DNA of 64,000 nt from Carallia brachiata (Eukaryota > Streptophyta > Magnoliopsida > Malpighiales > Rhizophoraceae), in assembly GCA_021464245.1 (NCBI GenBank), contig JADCRB010000043.1, positions 5,570,466 to 5,634,465 of the forward strand, in the 5' to 3' direction. This document shows, in pieces, positions 9,969-20,017 of this stretch; position 1 is the stretch's first letter, and every line of letters begins with the position of its first letter. The position numbers and the translations under genes were made by a program. The notes below the pieces were generated by a model. It was not told the origin of the DNA. It saw only the letters and a list, made by a program, of their open reading frames with translations, and did no database searches.

Positions 9969-12497
9969 TTGGCCAAGGTAGACTATGACTTTTCAAACCC
10001 GAGCACAATGGGTACGCTGTCGTCCACACATGGCGCCGCTTCTCAATCATCACAGTCCCGATCTGGCTTAGGCTATCAGGAGAAATCACCTGTGCGAATC
10101 ACACTAAAGAGCCGAAGCCGAGTAGCTGATGCACGTACAGTCACCACCACCACCAAACAAGACAGGCTTATCCAGTCAAACAAAGAAGATGAAGTTAGGG
10201 GCTCTACATTTCATGTCACAATTAGCGAGGAGGCTGAGTCCAACTTATCAGACGGCGAAATAAAGGAGGCTCTCCCAGAACTTGAAGATGGTGGCCAAAC
10301 AACTATTGATGAACTCAAGGAGGTCAATCTTGACTCTCCGGAAGATCCCCGGCCTACATTTGTAAGTGTTTTACTTACTGCAGAATAAGAGTAAGAATAT
10401 GTTCAGGTATTAATTCAATACAGGAACGTGTTCACATGGAGTTACAAAGAAATGCCTAGACTTGCCCCGAAAATTGCAGTGCATTGTCTAGCAGTAAAGA
10501 AGGGTGTTCGTTCTGTCAAGCAGCCACAACGACAGTTCCACCCGGAACTCATTCCACAAATCGATGAGGAGGTTAATAAGCTGATCAATGCTGACTTCAT
10601 CCGAGAAGTCACCTACCTAACGTGGATTGCCAACATAGTTCCGGTAAGAAAGAAGAATGGACAATTAAGGGTATGTGTTGATTTTCGAGATCTTAACAGG
10701 GCCTGTCCGAAAGATGACTTTCTGTTACCCATAACGGAGATCACAGTCGATGCAACAACGGGTCACGAAGCATTGTCTTTCATGGATGGTTCTTCAGGCT
10801 ATAACCAAATCAGAATGGCACCAGAAGACGAGGAGTTGACAGCATTCCGCACCCCAAAAGGTATATACTGCTACAAAGTTATGCCGTTTGGATTAAAAAA
10901 TGCTGGCGCCACTTATCAACGTGCTATGCAAAAAAATTTTGATGACATGCTGCACAAGATTGTAGAATGTTATGTTGATGACTTAGTTGTAAAGACTAAG
11001 AAGCGCAAAGACCACCTCGAGGATCTCAAGACGGTGTTCGAAAGACTTCGCAGGCATCAGCTTAAAATGAACCCTCTCAAGTGTGCATTCGGTGTCACAT
11101 CAGGAAAGTTTCTTGGGTTCGTGGTACGACATCATGGAATCGAAGTTGATCAGTCAAAGGTTGAAGCAATTCAAAAGATGCCTGAACCTAAAAACCTGCA
11201 CGAACTGCGAAGTCTACAAGGAAAGCTAGCCTACATTCGCCGTTTTATCTCCAATTTAGCTGGGAGATGTCAACCTTTCCATCGGTTGATGAAGAAGGAT
11301 GTCAACTTCGAGTGGGACGAAGCTTGCAGCAAAGCCTTTGAGAGCATAAAGAAGTACCTTTCCAATCCACCAGTCCTGGGTGCTCCAATTCAAGGAAAGT
11401 CGTTGATTCTCTACATTGCAGCGCAGGAAAGATCTTTGAGAGCCCTGCTTGCACAGGAAAATGAGCAGGGAAAGGAAGCTGCCCTGTGCTACTTGAGCAG
11501 AACACTAAACAGTCCAGAGCTGAGCTATTCACCCATTGAAAAGACATGTCTAGCACTGTTCTTTGCCATTGATAAGCTGAGGCACTACATGCAAGCTCAC
11601 ACGGTACGTCTCATTGCCAGAGCTGATCCTAAATATATCTTATCTAGACCAATCTTGTCAGGACGACTTGCCAAGTGGGCAGTAATCCTACAAAGCTACG
11701 ACATTGTCTACGTGCCTCAAAAAGCAGTCAAAGGACAAGCTCTAGCAGACTTCCTTGCAGATCACCCTGTCCCGTCAGATTGGGAGTTCACAGATGATCT
11801 TCCAGATGAAGAGGTCTTTTACATTGAGACACTGCCACCATGGACGATGTTCTTTGATGGTGCAGCAAGACGTGATGGTGCTGGTGCCGGCATAGTGTTT
11901 GTCACTCCTCAACGACAAATACTACCATATGCTATCATTCTCGGTGAGTTATGTTCAAATAATGTTGCTGAATACCAGGCTTTGATCATTGGTCTTCAAA
12001 TGGCTGTCGATATGAAGATTCCAACTATAGAAGTCCATGGAGATTCCCAGCTCGTCATCAACCAACTTACAGGATTGTATGACGTGAAGAAAGAGGACCT
12101 TGCACCTTACCATCAACGTGCTCGACAGCTAATGGATGAATTTGAAAGCATCACCTTGGAGCATGTGCCTCGACGAGAAAACACTCAGGCAGACGCGTTG
12201 GCTAACCTAGCCACTTCTCTTGCAAAGTCAAAAATTCAGGCTACAGTTGTTGTCGTATGCCATAAATGGATAGTGCCACAGAAGGATGATGAAGAAACTA
12301 CAGTAGCCAACGCTATATCTGTACGTCTCGCGGAGGACAAAGATTGGCGCCAACCAATCATTGACTACTTACAGCACGGGAAGCTGTCCGAAGACCATCG
12401 TCATAAGACAGAAATTCAACGACGAGCTCCCCGCTTCATATATCTCAAGGATGCTCTGTATCGAAGGTCTTTGATGGAGTTTTACTTTGCTACCTAG
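9969..12497 (+). CDS. Pol: reverse transcriptase, RNase H and second RNase H
   Basis: The main open frame is 10428-12497 (689 codons). 9969-10388 holds the preceding linker, split off by stops near 10386-10394. Reverse transcriptase motifs run in order: CVDFRDLNRACPKDDF, SFMDGSSGYNQI, MPFGLKNAGATYQRAM, the catalytic YVDD at about residues 182-185, and FLGFVV. The RNase H joined to RT follows (LCYLSRTLN, FAIDKLRHYM). After a spacer comes a second RNase H with MFFDGAARRDGAGAG, NVAEYQAL, HGDSQLV and NTQADALANLA, retaining the D-E-D-D residues. This pairing marks the Tat lineage. It is the best preserved part of the element, but it lacks an intact upstream gag-protease and so is not expected to function. 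Confidence 0.9.
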
Positions 12498-13581
12498 GCA
12501 ATGAAGAAACAAAACAAGCTCTCGCGGAAGCACATTCTGGAGTTTGTGGCGGACATCAATCAGGGCCTAAGTTGCACTTTCAGCTCAGAAGGATGGGATA
12601 CTACTGGCCAACCATGGTACGTGATTCCATTGAGTTTGCTAAAACTTGTCAAGCTTGTCAATTTCATGCTAATTACATACATCAACCACCGGAGCCACTG
12701 CATCCAACTGTCTCATCCTGGCCCTTTGAAGCTTGGGGTCTCGACTTAGTGGGGCCCTTGCCAAAGTCATCCCTGGGTCACCTTTACATCCTCGCAGCAA
12801 CAGACTACTTCTCAAAATGGGCCGAAGCTATTCCACTTAGAGAGGTAAAGAAGGAGCATGTTGCCAATTTCATCCGGACTCAGCTGATCTATCGCTATGG
12901 AGTCCCTCGATTCATCATCACTGATAATGGTAAGCAGTTCTACAACAGCTTGATCGACAAGCTCTGCGAGAAGTTCAAGTTCAAGCAGTACAAGTCATCC
13001 ATGTACAATGCCCCAGCAAATGGCTTGGCCGAAGCATTCAACAAGACCTTATGCAACCTATTGCGGAAGGTAGTCTCTAAATCCAAAAGAGATTGGCATG
13101 ACAGAATTCCGGAGGCATTATGGGCGTATCGTACAACTTACCGGACTCCAACACAGGCGACGCCATACTCACTTGTCTACGGTGTCGAAGCAATACTGCC
13201 GTTGGAAACACAGATTCCATCTGCGCATGGCTGTTCTGGAAGGACTCACACAGGAGAATGCTCGCCTACGTCTGGATGAGTTAGAAGCCTCGATGAAAGG
13301 AGGCTCGAAGCACAACAGCAACTTGAGTGCTACCAAGCCCGGCTCACCAACACGTTCAACTATAGGTCCGCCCTAGATCTTTTCAAATTGGAGACCTTGT
13401 TCTTGCAGTGCGACGGCCCATCAACATGAAGCATCGGCCTGGTGACAAGCTTACTTCCAAATGGGACGGGCCATACTTAGTGCAGGAGGCCTACACTCAC
13501 AACGCTTACATGCTGTCAGACCAAGAAGGCGTTTGAATCGGCCCGATCCATGGTAAATTTTTGAAACAGTATTATGTGTAA
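12498..13581 (+). pseudogene. Integrase, frameshifted
   Basis: After the stop at 12495-12497 the frame shifts. The zinc-binding region ends in CQACQFHANY, and the catalytic core spans 12572-13220 with GLDLVGPLP, FIITDNGKQF and APANGLAEAFNKT, which supplies the D, D and E residues. The core is open, but reading moves to another frame at about 13220 (MAVLEGLTQENARLRLDELEA), then another (DERRLEAQQQLECYQARLT), then a third (GDLVLAVRRPINMKHRPGD, SKWDGPYLVQEAYTHNAYML). The last continues to the stop at 13579-13581, with a TGA at about 13535 on the way. The C-terminal DNA-binding part is therefore fragmented. Confidence 0.85.
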
Positions 13582-14017
13582 ATATGTTTAAAAAGAAAAA
13601 AAAAAAAATAAAAAAAATCATAAAAAAAGAAAAAAATGAAGAAAAAAAAAAAAAAAAAAAAGTTGGGAAGTCCCAATCTGAAAGTCTAAGCGAAAACCCA
13701 AACTTGAAAATCCAGAACCCAAGTTCAAAATTCAATCCAAATCCAAAACCCAAACACTCGACCCAAATCTAAACATCCAAGTCTAGAAGCCCAAACACTC
13801 GACCCAAATCCAATCCAAAGCCCAAACCGCAAAAATTCCAAGTTCCAAACACAGTCCAGAACCCAAGTTCAAAATCCAATCCAACTCTTGGCCCCCATGA
13901 GTATAAACTATGAACGGCCCAAAAATATGAAAGCGACGGAGGGTTTAAGTCTGAAACCTAGCATCAGTATCAACCGATCTTCAGCACATACCAGACCTTT
14001 GCTCTGCCACAAAAAAG
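13582..14017 (+). other. A-rich and CCAAAACCC-like spacer after integrase
   Basis: 13590-13662 is almost pure A with scattered G and T. 13690-13890 is a degenerate repeat of short C-A-rich words; CCCAAACACTCGACCCAAAT occurs twice near 13750 and 13790. I see no coding potential. It separates integrase from the homeodomain ORF and may contain that gene's original 5' leader. Confidence 0.6.
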
Positions 14018-14629
14018 ATGGAACCAGCTGCAGAACCTCAAGATAAGGGAGAAGAAAAGTCACCCCGCACAAGATGGCAACCAACCATGGCACAACTGCA
14101 AATTTTGGAGGAAGTCTTCCACAACAATGCAGGTATTATTCCTAATGCATCTTAGATTTACCAACTTATCTCACGATTGCGCCAGCTCGGGGCAATCGAA
14201 GGAAAAAATGTGTTTTATTGGTTCCAGAATCGGAGAAGTAGGAAGAAACCAGCACTGAGAACTGCTTTTTCTAAAGTACAGTCTGTCGTTTCGATAGTAG
14301 ATCCCACTGGTACAGCTTCGCCCTCAAATGAAGTAGGTCTGAATTCCCCCACTGCAATGGTCTTTTCAGGCTATAACGATCAAAACAGTAGCCTATGGGA
14401 GCATGCTTATTGGTCATAGTGGTCTTATGGAGTCAGTCAAAGGTTCATCCCTCCTAAGTACTTAAGTTTATGAGAGACTTTTCTTGCAGAAATAAGTCGT
14501 TCCGGCGAAACTTTGCCTCTCTTTCTAGAATATTCTGGTAGCATCAACCAGCCGGAAAGCGACGTCAACATCATCGGCCCACCAGACGAGGTCGAGCTTG
14601 ACTTGGAGCTGCGCCTCGGGCCCCGCTAG
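14018..14629 (+). pseudogene. WUSCHEL-like homeodomain gene carried inside the retrotransposon
   Basis: One frame of 203 codons from the ATG at 14018 to the TAG at 14627, broken only by three in-frame stops (14153-14155, 14417-14419, 14471-14473). Residues about 17-77 form a WUS/WOX homeodomain: TRWQPTMAQLQILEEVFHNN in helix 1, RLRQLGAIEGKNVFYWFQN leading into recognition helix 3, then RRSRKK. The NNA insertion after helix 1 and the IEGKNVFYWFQN block point to the WUS clade rather than other homeodomains. Near the C-terminus lie TLPLF (residues 165-169), the core of the WUS box, and LDLELRL (194-200), an LxLxL EAR-type repressor motif, in the same order as in WUSCHEL. WUS proteins are nuclear transcription factors that maintain stem cells. 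The gene has no intron, lies in pol orientation between integrase and the polypurine tract, and so appears to be a captured host gene. The stop at 14153 falls inside the homeodomain where Gln is usual, so this copy is dead as it stands. Confidence 0.88.
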
Positions 14630-14654
14630 GACGGCTGACAAGATAAGGTGCAAC

Positions 14655-14745
14655 GACTTCTGCAGCACACGGCAACAACTTCTGCAGCACACGACAATGA
14701 CTTCTGCAACACACGGTAACGACTTTCGTGACATGCGTCAGTCGC
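14655..14745 (+). repeat. Short tandem repeat, about 22-bp unit
   Basis: Four degenerate copies of a unit like CGACTTCTGCAGCACACGGCAA lie just after the WUS-like ORF stop. No function is evident. A 16-A run follows at 14821-14836. Confidence 0.6.
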
Positions 14746-14846
14746 TGTCTCTTTTGTCTCTTATGCGGGAAAGGGATGTGAATAACCTTACTCGATTCTA
14801 CGTACCTCCTTTTTGACATTAAAAAAAAAAAAAAAACTCTTGATGT

Positions 14847-14857
14847 TATATATATAT
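14847..14857 (+). promoter_or_regulatory. Possible TATA box for the second accessory ORF
   Basis: A TATATATATAT run lies about 57 bp before the ATG at 14914, followed by a CT-rich leader (CTCTTCTTCTTCCC) and the ATG context AAAATGGC. The layout resembles a compact plant promoter and 5' leader, but TA runs are common in this DNA. Confidence 0.35.
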
Positions 14858-14913
14858 CCTGCATGTCTGAGTCATAATACTCACCCCTTAGCTCTTCTTC
14901 TTCCCAAAAGAAA

Positions 14914-15451
14914 ATGGCTAGTCTCTGCACTTGTCTCAAGAAGTTCTTTGATCAAGAAGTTGGAGGCGCACGAGCTAAGAAAAAAAGGAGTAATCTTCCT
15001 CGAGAGATCTCTAAAAGCCCTCGAAACTCAATCTCCAACGTTATCGGTGTCATGGAGTTCGAACTACTCTCCTTAGTTCACATCTACCACAAAGGGATAA
15101 GACGCTGCAATCATCATAATCTTCCTTTAGATGCGACGACGTACAAGGAAGTTCCAACTACTCTCCTTACGTCAGAACAGACTCGGGAGTCATCACTACA
15201 GTCAGTCTCTCTGTGTGCAGGTCTTGAAGTTCCGAAGTGATGGGCCTTCCTCTTGGGAAGATTCAAGTTCTTTGCCTACCGGATCATCCTCATCAGAGCT
15301 TTGGAACTTCAAAAAACATTTACTAGCCTTTGCGAGCTATGAAAGGTGGAACTCACCTGGAGCCAAGACTTCAATTTTTATATTGGCTGGGCTGCTAACT
15401 TTCTCAAGATCGTATCGGGTTCTTATTGCGATCCAACAACAACAGGCATAG
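14914..15451 (+). CDS. Unknown accessory ORF of the retrotransposon, probably frameshifted
   Basis: The first frame (14914-15240, 108 codons) begins MASLCTCLKKFFDQEVGG, with a basic KKKR cluster at about 23-25. An overlapping frame (15131-15451) continues with a serine-rich stretch (SSWEDSSSLPTGSSSSE), WNFKKHLLAFASYERW and a short hydrophobic segment (TSIFILAGLLTF). A shift between about 15200 and 15240 would join them into roughly 175 residues. I do not recognise the product. It could be a second captured host fragment, an env-like remnant or chance. Coding density and a leader-like upstream sequence favour a real gene, but weakly. Confidence 0.4.
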
Positions 15452-15563
15452 TCAGGGTTAGAAGACTTGAACATTCAATGTTCATCAAGACATCTCAAGT
15501 TTCAAACTAGACTTCAAAACTCAGTTCGGATCATTTCTGTAAAATTCTTCCTTACCGACCCTT

Positions 15564-15577
15564 GAAGTGGGGGCATT
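15564..15577 (+). other. Polypurine tract of the Tat-type element
   Basis: GAAGTGGGGGCATT lies immediately before the 3' LTR start and matches the position and purine richness of the plus-strand primer used in reverse transcription. Confidence 0.75.
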
Positions 15578-16535
15578 TGTAAATAAATAAATAAAAAATC
15601 CAAGTCAGTGACCGACATTTAGAAGAAGAAAAAAAAAATTCAAAGTAGATGCCGGTGCAGACATGGAAAAGTAATAGCCATGGCGGTGCAGACGTTCAAA
15701 TGGTGATCATGGCGGTGCCAACATTAGAAAATGGTGCTCATGACGGTGGAAGCATTGAAAAAAAATGGGAAAACATTTTTGTCCTCTTCCTTGGCAAACT
15801 GCCTATAAATAGGCAGTAAGGCAAGCCAATTGGACAACGAAGAATTTGAATTGGGAATTGCAATTTCTCTCTCTTCAATTTCAAAAAAAAAAATATTTAG
15901 CAAATCTGTAAACAGAAAAATCTAAAAAATTTGAGAGAAAAAGAAAATTTTGAAAATTTTTCAAGAAAATTTCTCCTTTTCCTACGTATTTTTTACTCTG
16001 CAGTATACTCTCTTAACTCCTTTTTGAGAGATATTTTAGAGGTAAGCCCAAAAAAAAATTTGCTGTTTCCATTTCTAAGGTTATTTTCAGGTTTAAATTC
16101 TCTAATCGCCCTAAATCTGAATTTATAAGAATATAGATCTAAAAATATCAAAATATTACAAATCCAGCTGGGATTAAGTCTCATACGACCCTCAGCAAAA
16201 TCCAGGCAGCTCATCCGAGAATAAGTCCCCTCGACCCTCGGTGAAATTAAACTAGATCGGTTTAAATCAAATCTCTGTGGTTCTTAACCGTAGTCTAAAC
16301 GTCCAAATCAGATTCAGTTTCAGTCTACCCAGTTCAAGATAAAACTATGGAAATTATTTCTGTCAAGATCAAGCTCGTGCAGCCATTGACGGAGTCAAAA
16401 AAAAAGGGAACCCTAATCGGAGGATTTACAGAGAACAACTCCACGTAAATTTTCTTTCATTTTTAAATTTTTATTTGTAATTTATTTTTATATTTTCGAG
16501 TTTAATTGTTTTAAATTCGAAATTTACTCGTTACA
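15578..16535 (+). repeat. 3' LTR of the Tat-type element (958 bp)
   Basis: It aligns end to end with the 5' LTR, beginning TGTAAATAAATAA and ending TCGTTACA. Differences are scattered substitutions plus small indels, including an extra TTTTGAAAATTTTTCAAG near 15945. The TATA palindrome at 15799-15816 is unchanged. The flank GATAT (16536-16540) pairs with GCTAT before the 5' LTR. Confidence 0.9.
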
Positions 16536-17460
16536 GATATCTTTCAATCTTTTCACATCTTTTAGTGCATAATTTTTTACATAACATGTAAACTTTTCAT
16601 ATAATTGAGATATACAGATTGGTGCCTTTCAATTTGGTGAATTTACAAACGACAGATTTCTCTAGCCATCGACCGGAATTCTTTCTCATTTGTCTTCTAT
16701 TCCCACTTTCAATGGCTTTTTTTTTGGTCAAATTATAGTCTACATATATTTTACGAGAATTTGAGGGAGCTGAATTTTTTATTCCTAATCTTCACATCAA
16801 GACTAAATTATATTTGACATCTTGTTTTTAGATATTAGCTACGAGGACTTGGTCCAAGTATTGAAAACAAACCACACGTTACTTTTCATCTCGTGTTGAC
16901 AACAATAAACCAACACTGTGAAGAACATTCTCGTCGACTCTTTTGGGTCCAATGTGGGACTAAAGATTTAAGCCATCGAGTGGGCATAGATTTTTTTCAT
17001 CTCATAGTCCTCCGGTTGGGTAGCAAAATCATTGGACTGAACAGAGTTGAATGTAAATTTTCTGTGAATGTTGAATAGTCCACAATGTCCTGTTGACAAG
17101 TTAAAATGTTTGGTTTATTAAGAAAAAAGTTAAGAAATGAAAAAAATCTGCAGAGGAGTAAAACGCTCTGGAATAATTTCTTTCTGATGGTTTTGAAAGC
17201 TTTGCAAGCTTGTTGCAAAAATTGTAGAAAGCAGAAAGAGATTAAAAGACTTCTTCTACTTTTCATTCAGCATCTCACCATATTATATAGAGTTGTTTTG
17301 CATTACAAATTTAAACTCTAATTCAAAAACAATCTACTCTAGAAAGTAATTTCATCCTAATTAAAAAAATCTAATCTTGCAATTTCAAACTTCCTAACAT
17401 AACAAAAACTTGAAAAAAGAGGAAAACATATTCAGCAATGCACAGCACCACTCTTTTGAA
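16536..17460. other. Intergenic DNA with a fragment of the CRK-unit repeat
   Basis: No gene is seen. 17060-17115 (CTGTTGACAAGTTAAAATGTTTGGTT) matches 46030-46065 in the upstream region of the second minus-strand DUF26 gene. Unit-derived sequence therefore already starts here. The small frames are not supported by any motif. Confidence 0.5.
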
Positions 17461-17940
17461 GGGATAAACCTCAATTTAGTCATAAACTTTTTAAGACTTT
17501 TTTCAATCTAGTCATATACCTTTTCTGTTTCATTTCAGTCATGTAACTATGGTTTCGGTTCTAATTAAGTCCTAACCTGGACAAAATCGGCTGAAAACGT
17601 AAATAAAAAACTGAATTTGACCCAATAGAATACACAAATACAGCTAAAAAAATAAAATACTCTATTAAAAAAATATTATTCTAACAGTGTCTCTCTTTTA
17701 AGAGCATATTTGATAGGCCAATTTCCTTTTTTTTTTTAGTGAAATTCTTTTTTTAATTGTATTTATGTATTTCACTAAGTCACATATGTTTTTTTTTTAA
17801 TGTTTTGACCTAATTCTCTCTAACTTAGGACTTAATTAGAATTAAAATCATAGTCATAGGACTAGACTGAAAACATAAAAAAATATAGGACTATATTGAA
17901 AAAATCTTAAAAGATTTATAAATAAAATTAGGCTTATCCC
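17461..17940. mobile_element. Mutator-like long-TIR MITE, GGGATAA-ended
   Basis: A 480-bp element with inverted repeats of about 110 bp. The left end reads GGGATAAACCTCAATTTAG, and the right end in reverse complement reads GGGATAAGCCTAATTTTAT with the same downstream order. Flanks CTCTTTTGA (17451-17459) and CTCTTCGGA (17941-17949) match at 7 of 9. The paralogous stretch at about 41330-41400 runs through the site without the insert. It is non-coding. Confidence 0.8.
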
Positions 17941-19064
17941 CTCTTCGGACACTGTTTTGGTCCCAAAATATAAATAATCACTAGAAGAGTAAATATCTAC
18001 TATTGCACCCAACTTTTCATCCTTTTCCCAACATTACAATGGTGAGGAACCCAAGTTTCCTTCTGTTTTCTTTTTTCCACTTCCCCACTTCTTTGAACTC
18101 CAATTCAGCATGAGATTGGTTGAAGGTCCCTAGGCTTCGAGTCTTGCTAAACCCCAAATGAGAATGAGGAATGTCCCAAACGCAACATAGATGTTACTTG
18201 CTTTCCCTGCAAATATCAGAAATGTAAGGAAAGTTTAGAAATTGTTGAATTTATGCTCCTTGAGGATAGGCAAACTAGTAACTTTCCAGATTAGACAAAG
18301 AAACTCTTAACGTAAAATATTTATTTCAAAGTTTCAAGGGTTTTAGACCTTTTTTTTTTTTCAAAAAAAAATTTGCCCATGAATTTCGTGCAAACCACCA
18401 AATTAAGCCTGCCTCCGCCTTTGTCTACTCTATCGTCCTTAACACTAATACAGAGAGAGAGAGAGAGAGAGAAAGAGAGCAATTTGTTCTGAGTATGATG
18501 AAAGGGACAATAATTTATTTGTTTATGTTGTCATTATGGGTGAAATGTCCAAAAAAGAACAAAACAGACAGAGAAAACAAAATGGGAGAGGTTTCAGCTG
18601 AGCTAAAATAGTTGGGACTGTGTCTCAACCACTCGCCCATGCCTTCGCTTTTCATTCTTCGAACTGTTGGATTATCAATTTTAAAAGAAAAGAAAAACAA
18701 AAAAAAAAGGGGGATAAAAGGCATGAAAAAGATCTAGATAAAAAAATAACTAAATAATTATGAAATTTGATAACAACGAGTGAATTAAGGCTGAACTTAA
18801 ATTTATTAATTAGTGGAATTGGCTTTTTTTGGTCAAAGGGAGGGAAAATTGGCTTTTTTAGTTATATGATATTTGATTCTATTAAACTCTTTTTTTTTTT
18901 TTTCCATATTAAATTCATTTTCTCCATTGAAATTAAGAAAAACCAACCGTGGCTCTGACTCTGAAATTTATAATTAATTGTATTTCCTAGCACTTTGAAC
19001 ATAGTAAAAATAGCAACTTTTGGATTCAAATAGAAGTTGAACAAATTCCATAACAATATGTACG
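17941..19064. repeat. Segmental repeat A, copy 2 (3' side of DUF26 gene 1)
   Basis: The block matches 3990-4690 and 41380-44759. It includes a GA microsatellite at about 18451-18478 and a poly-T stretch near 18891-18903. A kinase-encoding part of the DUF26 gene at 19065-19949 would have to lie here on the minus strand. I looked for a transmembrane exon, a GxGxxG loop, HRDLK and DFG and found none. Confidence 0.6.
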
Positions 19065-19949
19065 CTATTTACCTGAGATGCTAGCCGTGCTAGTTGGTGG
19101 ATCCGCCACTGAAGTTGCCTGTTTTGGCGACGGTGGCGGCCATGACACTACAGGCAGCGGCGGTGGCACTGCCGATGATGGGAGCGACGGCACAGCTGCT
19201 GGATCATAAAACATTTCCTTCTCATACCTAAATTGACAACTGGGGGAATATATTCTTCCTCCTATCCTTCCCGTGCAACATTGTGGGAGCAATTGCATGG
19301 AATTGTCTAAGCAATTGAAGCATTCCAGCTTTGACAAATCAGGAGTGCATTGAACCAATGCATATATGGTATCTCCACTCGTCGTTGCTGTGTTTCCGAC
19401 CGCAAATTTAAAACGAGAATCGCCGGAGGAGGCAATGTTCGTCAGGTTAGTTAGTAATGCACTCAGGGCCTGACTGAACTGGTCGAGGTTGGTAACATTG
19501 TTTATGTTGTACATCGAAAAATAAGGTCCGAACTCCATGTTGCCAAATATGTATCTGTCCGAGTACCTTACCATGCAATCATCATACCAAATGACAGCCT
19601 CTTTCTGGTTAAGACATTGCTGTCTGAGCACTTGCTGAGCATTTTGGATACAATTACGGCAAACAACAGGCAGTGAATCTCCGCGGCAAATCGCGATCGC
19701 GTTGACTTGATCTTTGTTTTCGCCGAATGAGCTGTTGTAGAAGCCGTAGTTGATGTCAGAATTGGAGGTGAGTGAGGTGAGGAGGTGGTCAAGGTTTGTT
19801 TTGTAGGTACTATTGCTGGTGAAATTGCCTGTTTCTGAACAAACTTTATATAAGGGATTTTGCGAGGGATCTTGCCGTGCGATGGTGAGATAGAATTGAA
19901 GGAGAATGTGAGTGATCAAGAGAAACAATATTGAAGAACCCACAGCCAT
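19065..19949 (-). CDS. Secreted DUF26 protein, kinase-less CRK (CRRSP-like)
   Basis: An open frame of 294 codons. Residues 1-25 are a signal peptide (ILFLLITHILLQFYLTIA). Two DUF26/gnk2 domains follow, each with C-x8-C-x2-C: Cys 88, 97 and 100 (CRGDSLPVVCRNC) and Cys 201, 210 and 213 (CTPDLSKLECFNC), then a Pro/Ser-rich tail. The frame matches exon 1 of CRK kinases and reaches a good donor, CTCAG|GTAAAT (exon end 19073), where kinases splice to the transmembrane exon. No kinase exon is found on the next 1.6 kb. Read through the donor, the protein ends five codons later at 19065 with a GK tail. It may act as a secreted apoplastic protein like CRRSPs, or be a 3'-truncated CRK. The ectodomain frame is undamaged, which suggests constraint or recent origin. 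Its close paralogue at 44807-45682 is frameshifted. Confidence 0.75.
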   Translation of the reverse strand: MAVGSSILFLLITHILLQFYLTIARQDPSQNPLYKVCSETGNFTSNSTYKTNLDHLLTSLTSNSDINYGFYNSSFGENKDQVNAIAICRGDSLPVVCRNCIQNAQQVLRQQCLNQKEAVIWYDDCMVRYSDRYIFGNMEFGPYFSMYNINNVTNLDQFSQALSALLTNLTNIASSGDSRFKFAVGNTATTSGDTIYALVQCTPDLSKLECFNCLDNSMQLLPQCCTGRIGGRIYSPSCQFRYEKEMFYDPAAVPSLPSSAVPPPLPVVSWPPPSPKQATSVADPPTSTASISGK

Positions 19950-20009
19950 TTTTTGCTCTCTTGGAATTAGGAGGCAAATTCTGCTTTTTGTGATGCAACT
20001 GATGGTGCC

Positions 20010-20017
20010 CTTTTATA
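20010..20017 (-). promoter_or_regulatory. TATA box of DUF26 gene 1
   Basis: On the minus strand TATAAAAG lies 60-68 bp before the start codon. It is kept in the paralogue at 45739-45746 at a similar distance, which supports it as the core promoter. Confidence 0.6.

Larger units (their letters stand above)
6005..16535 (+). mobile_element. Ty3/gypsy (Tat-type) LTR retrotransposon, 10.5 kb, decayed
   Basis: A full element framed by two related LTRs (6005-6957, 15578-16535) with TGTAA...TTACA ends and flanks GCTAT and GATAT, a one-mismatch 5-bp duplication. The order is LTR, A-rich leader, gag, protease, RT-RNase H, a second RNase H, integrase, a 2-kb non-retroviral region, polypurine tract, LTR. 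The additional RNase H domain upstream of integrase is characteristic of the plant Tat lineage. The 2-kb region holds a WUSCHEL-like homeodomain gene. Gag and the integrase C-terminus carry many stops or frameshifts, so the copy is not autonomous. I judge the LTRs roughly 90-95% identical by eye, which implies an insertion that is not recent. Confidence 0.92.

Noticed and set aside
11302..11556. 84-codon minus-strand frame
   Set aside because: Lies antisense within the RT/RNase H frame and shows no motif of its own.
13584..13772. Lys/Asn/Pro-rich frame after integrase
   Set aside because: Composition follows the poly-A and C-A-rich spacer; no motif.
14018..14629. An ordinary chromosomal WUS gene into which a retrotransposon inserted
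   Set aside because: The ORF lies inside the LTRs on the same strand as pol, before a normal polypurine tract; the outer flanks of the element (6000-6004 and 16536-16540) show its insertion site is elsewhere.
17941..19064. Kinase exons for DUF26 gene 1
   Set aside because: Searched on the minus strand for a transmembrane exon, glycine loop, HRDLK and DFG; none found here or at 41380-44806.
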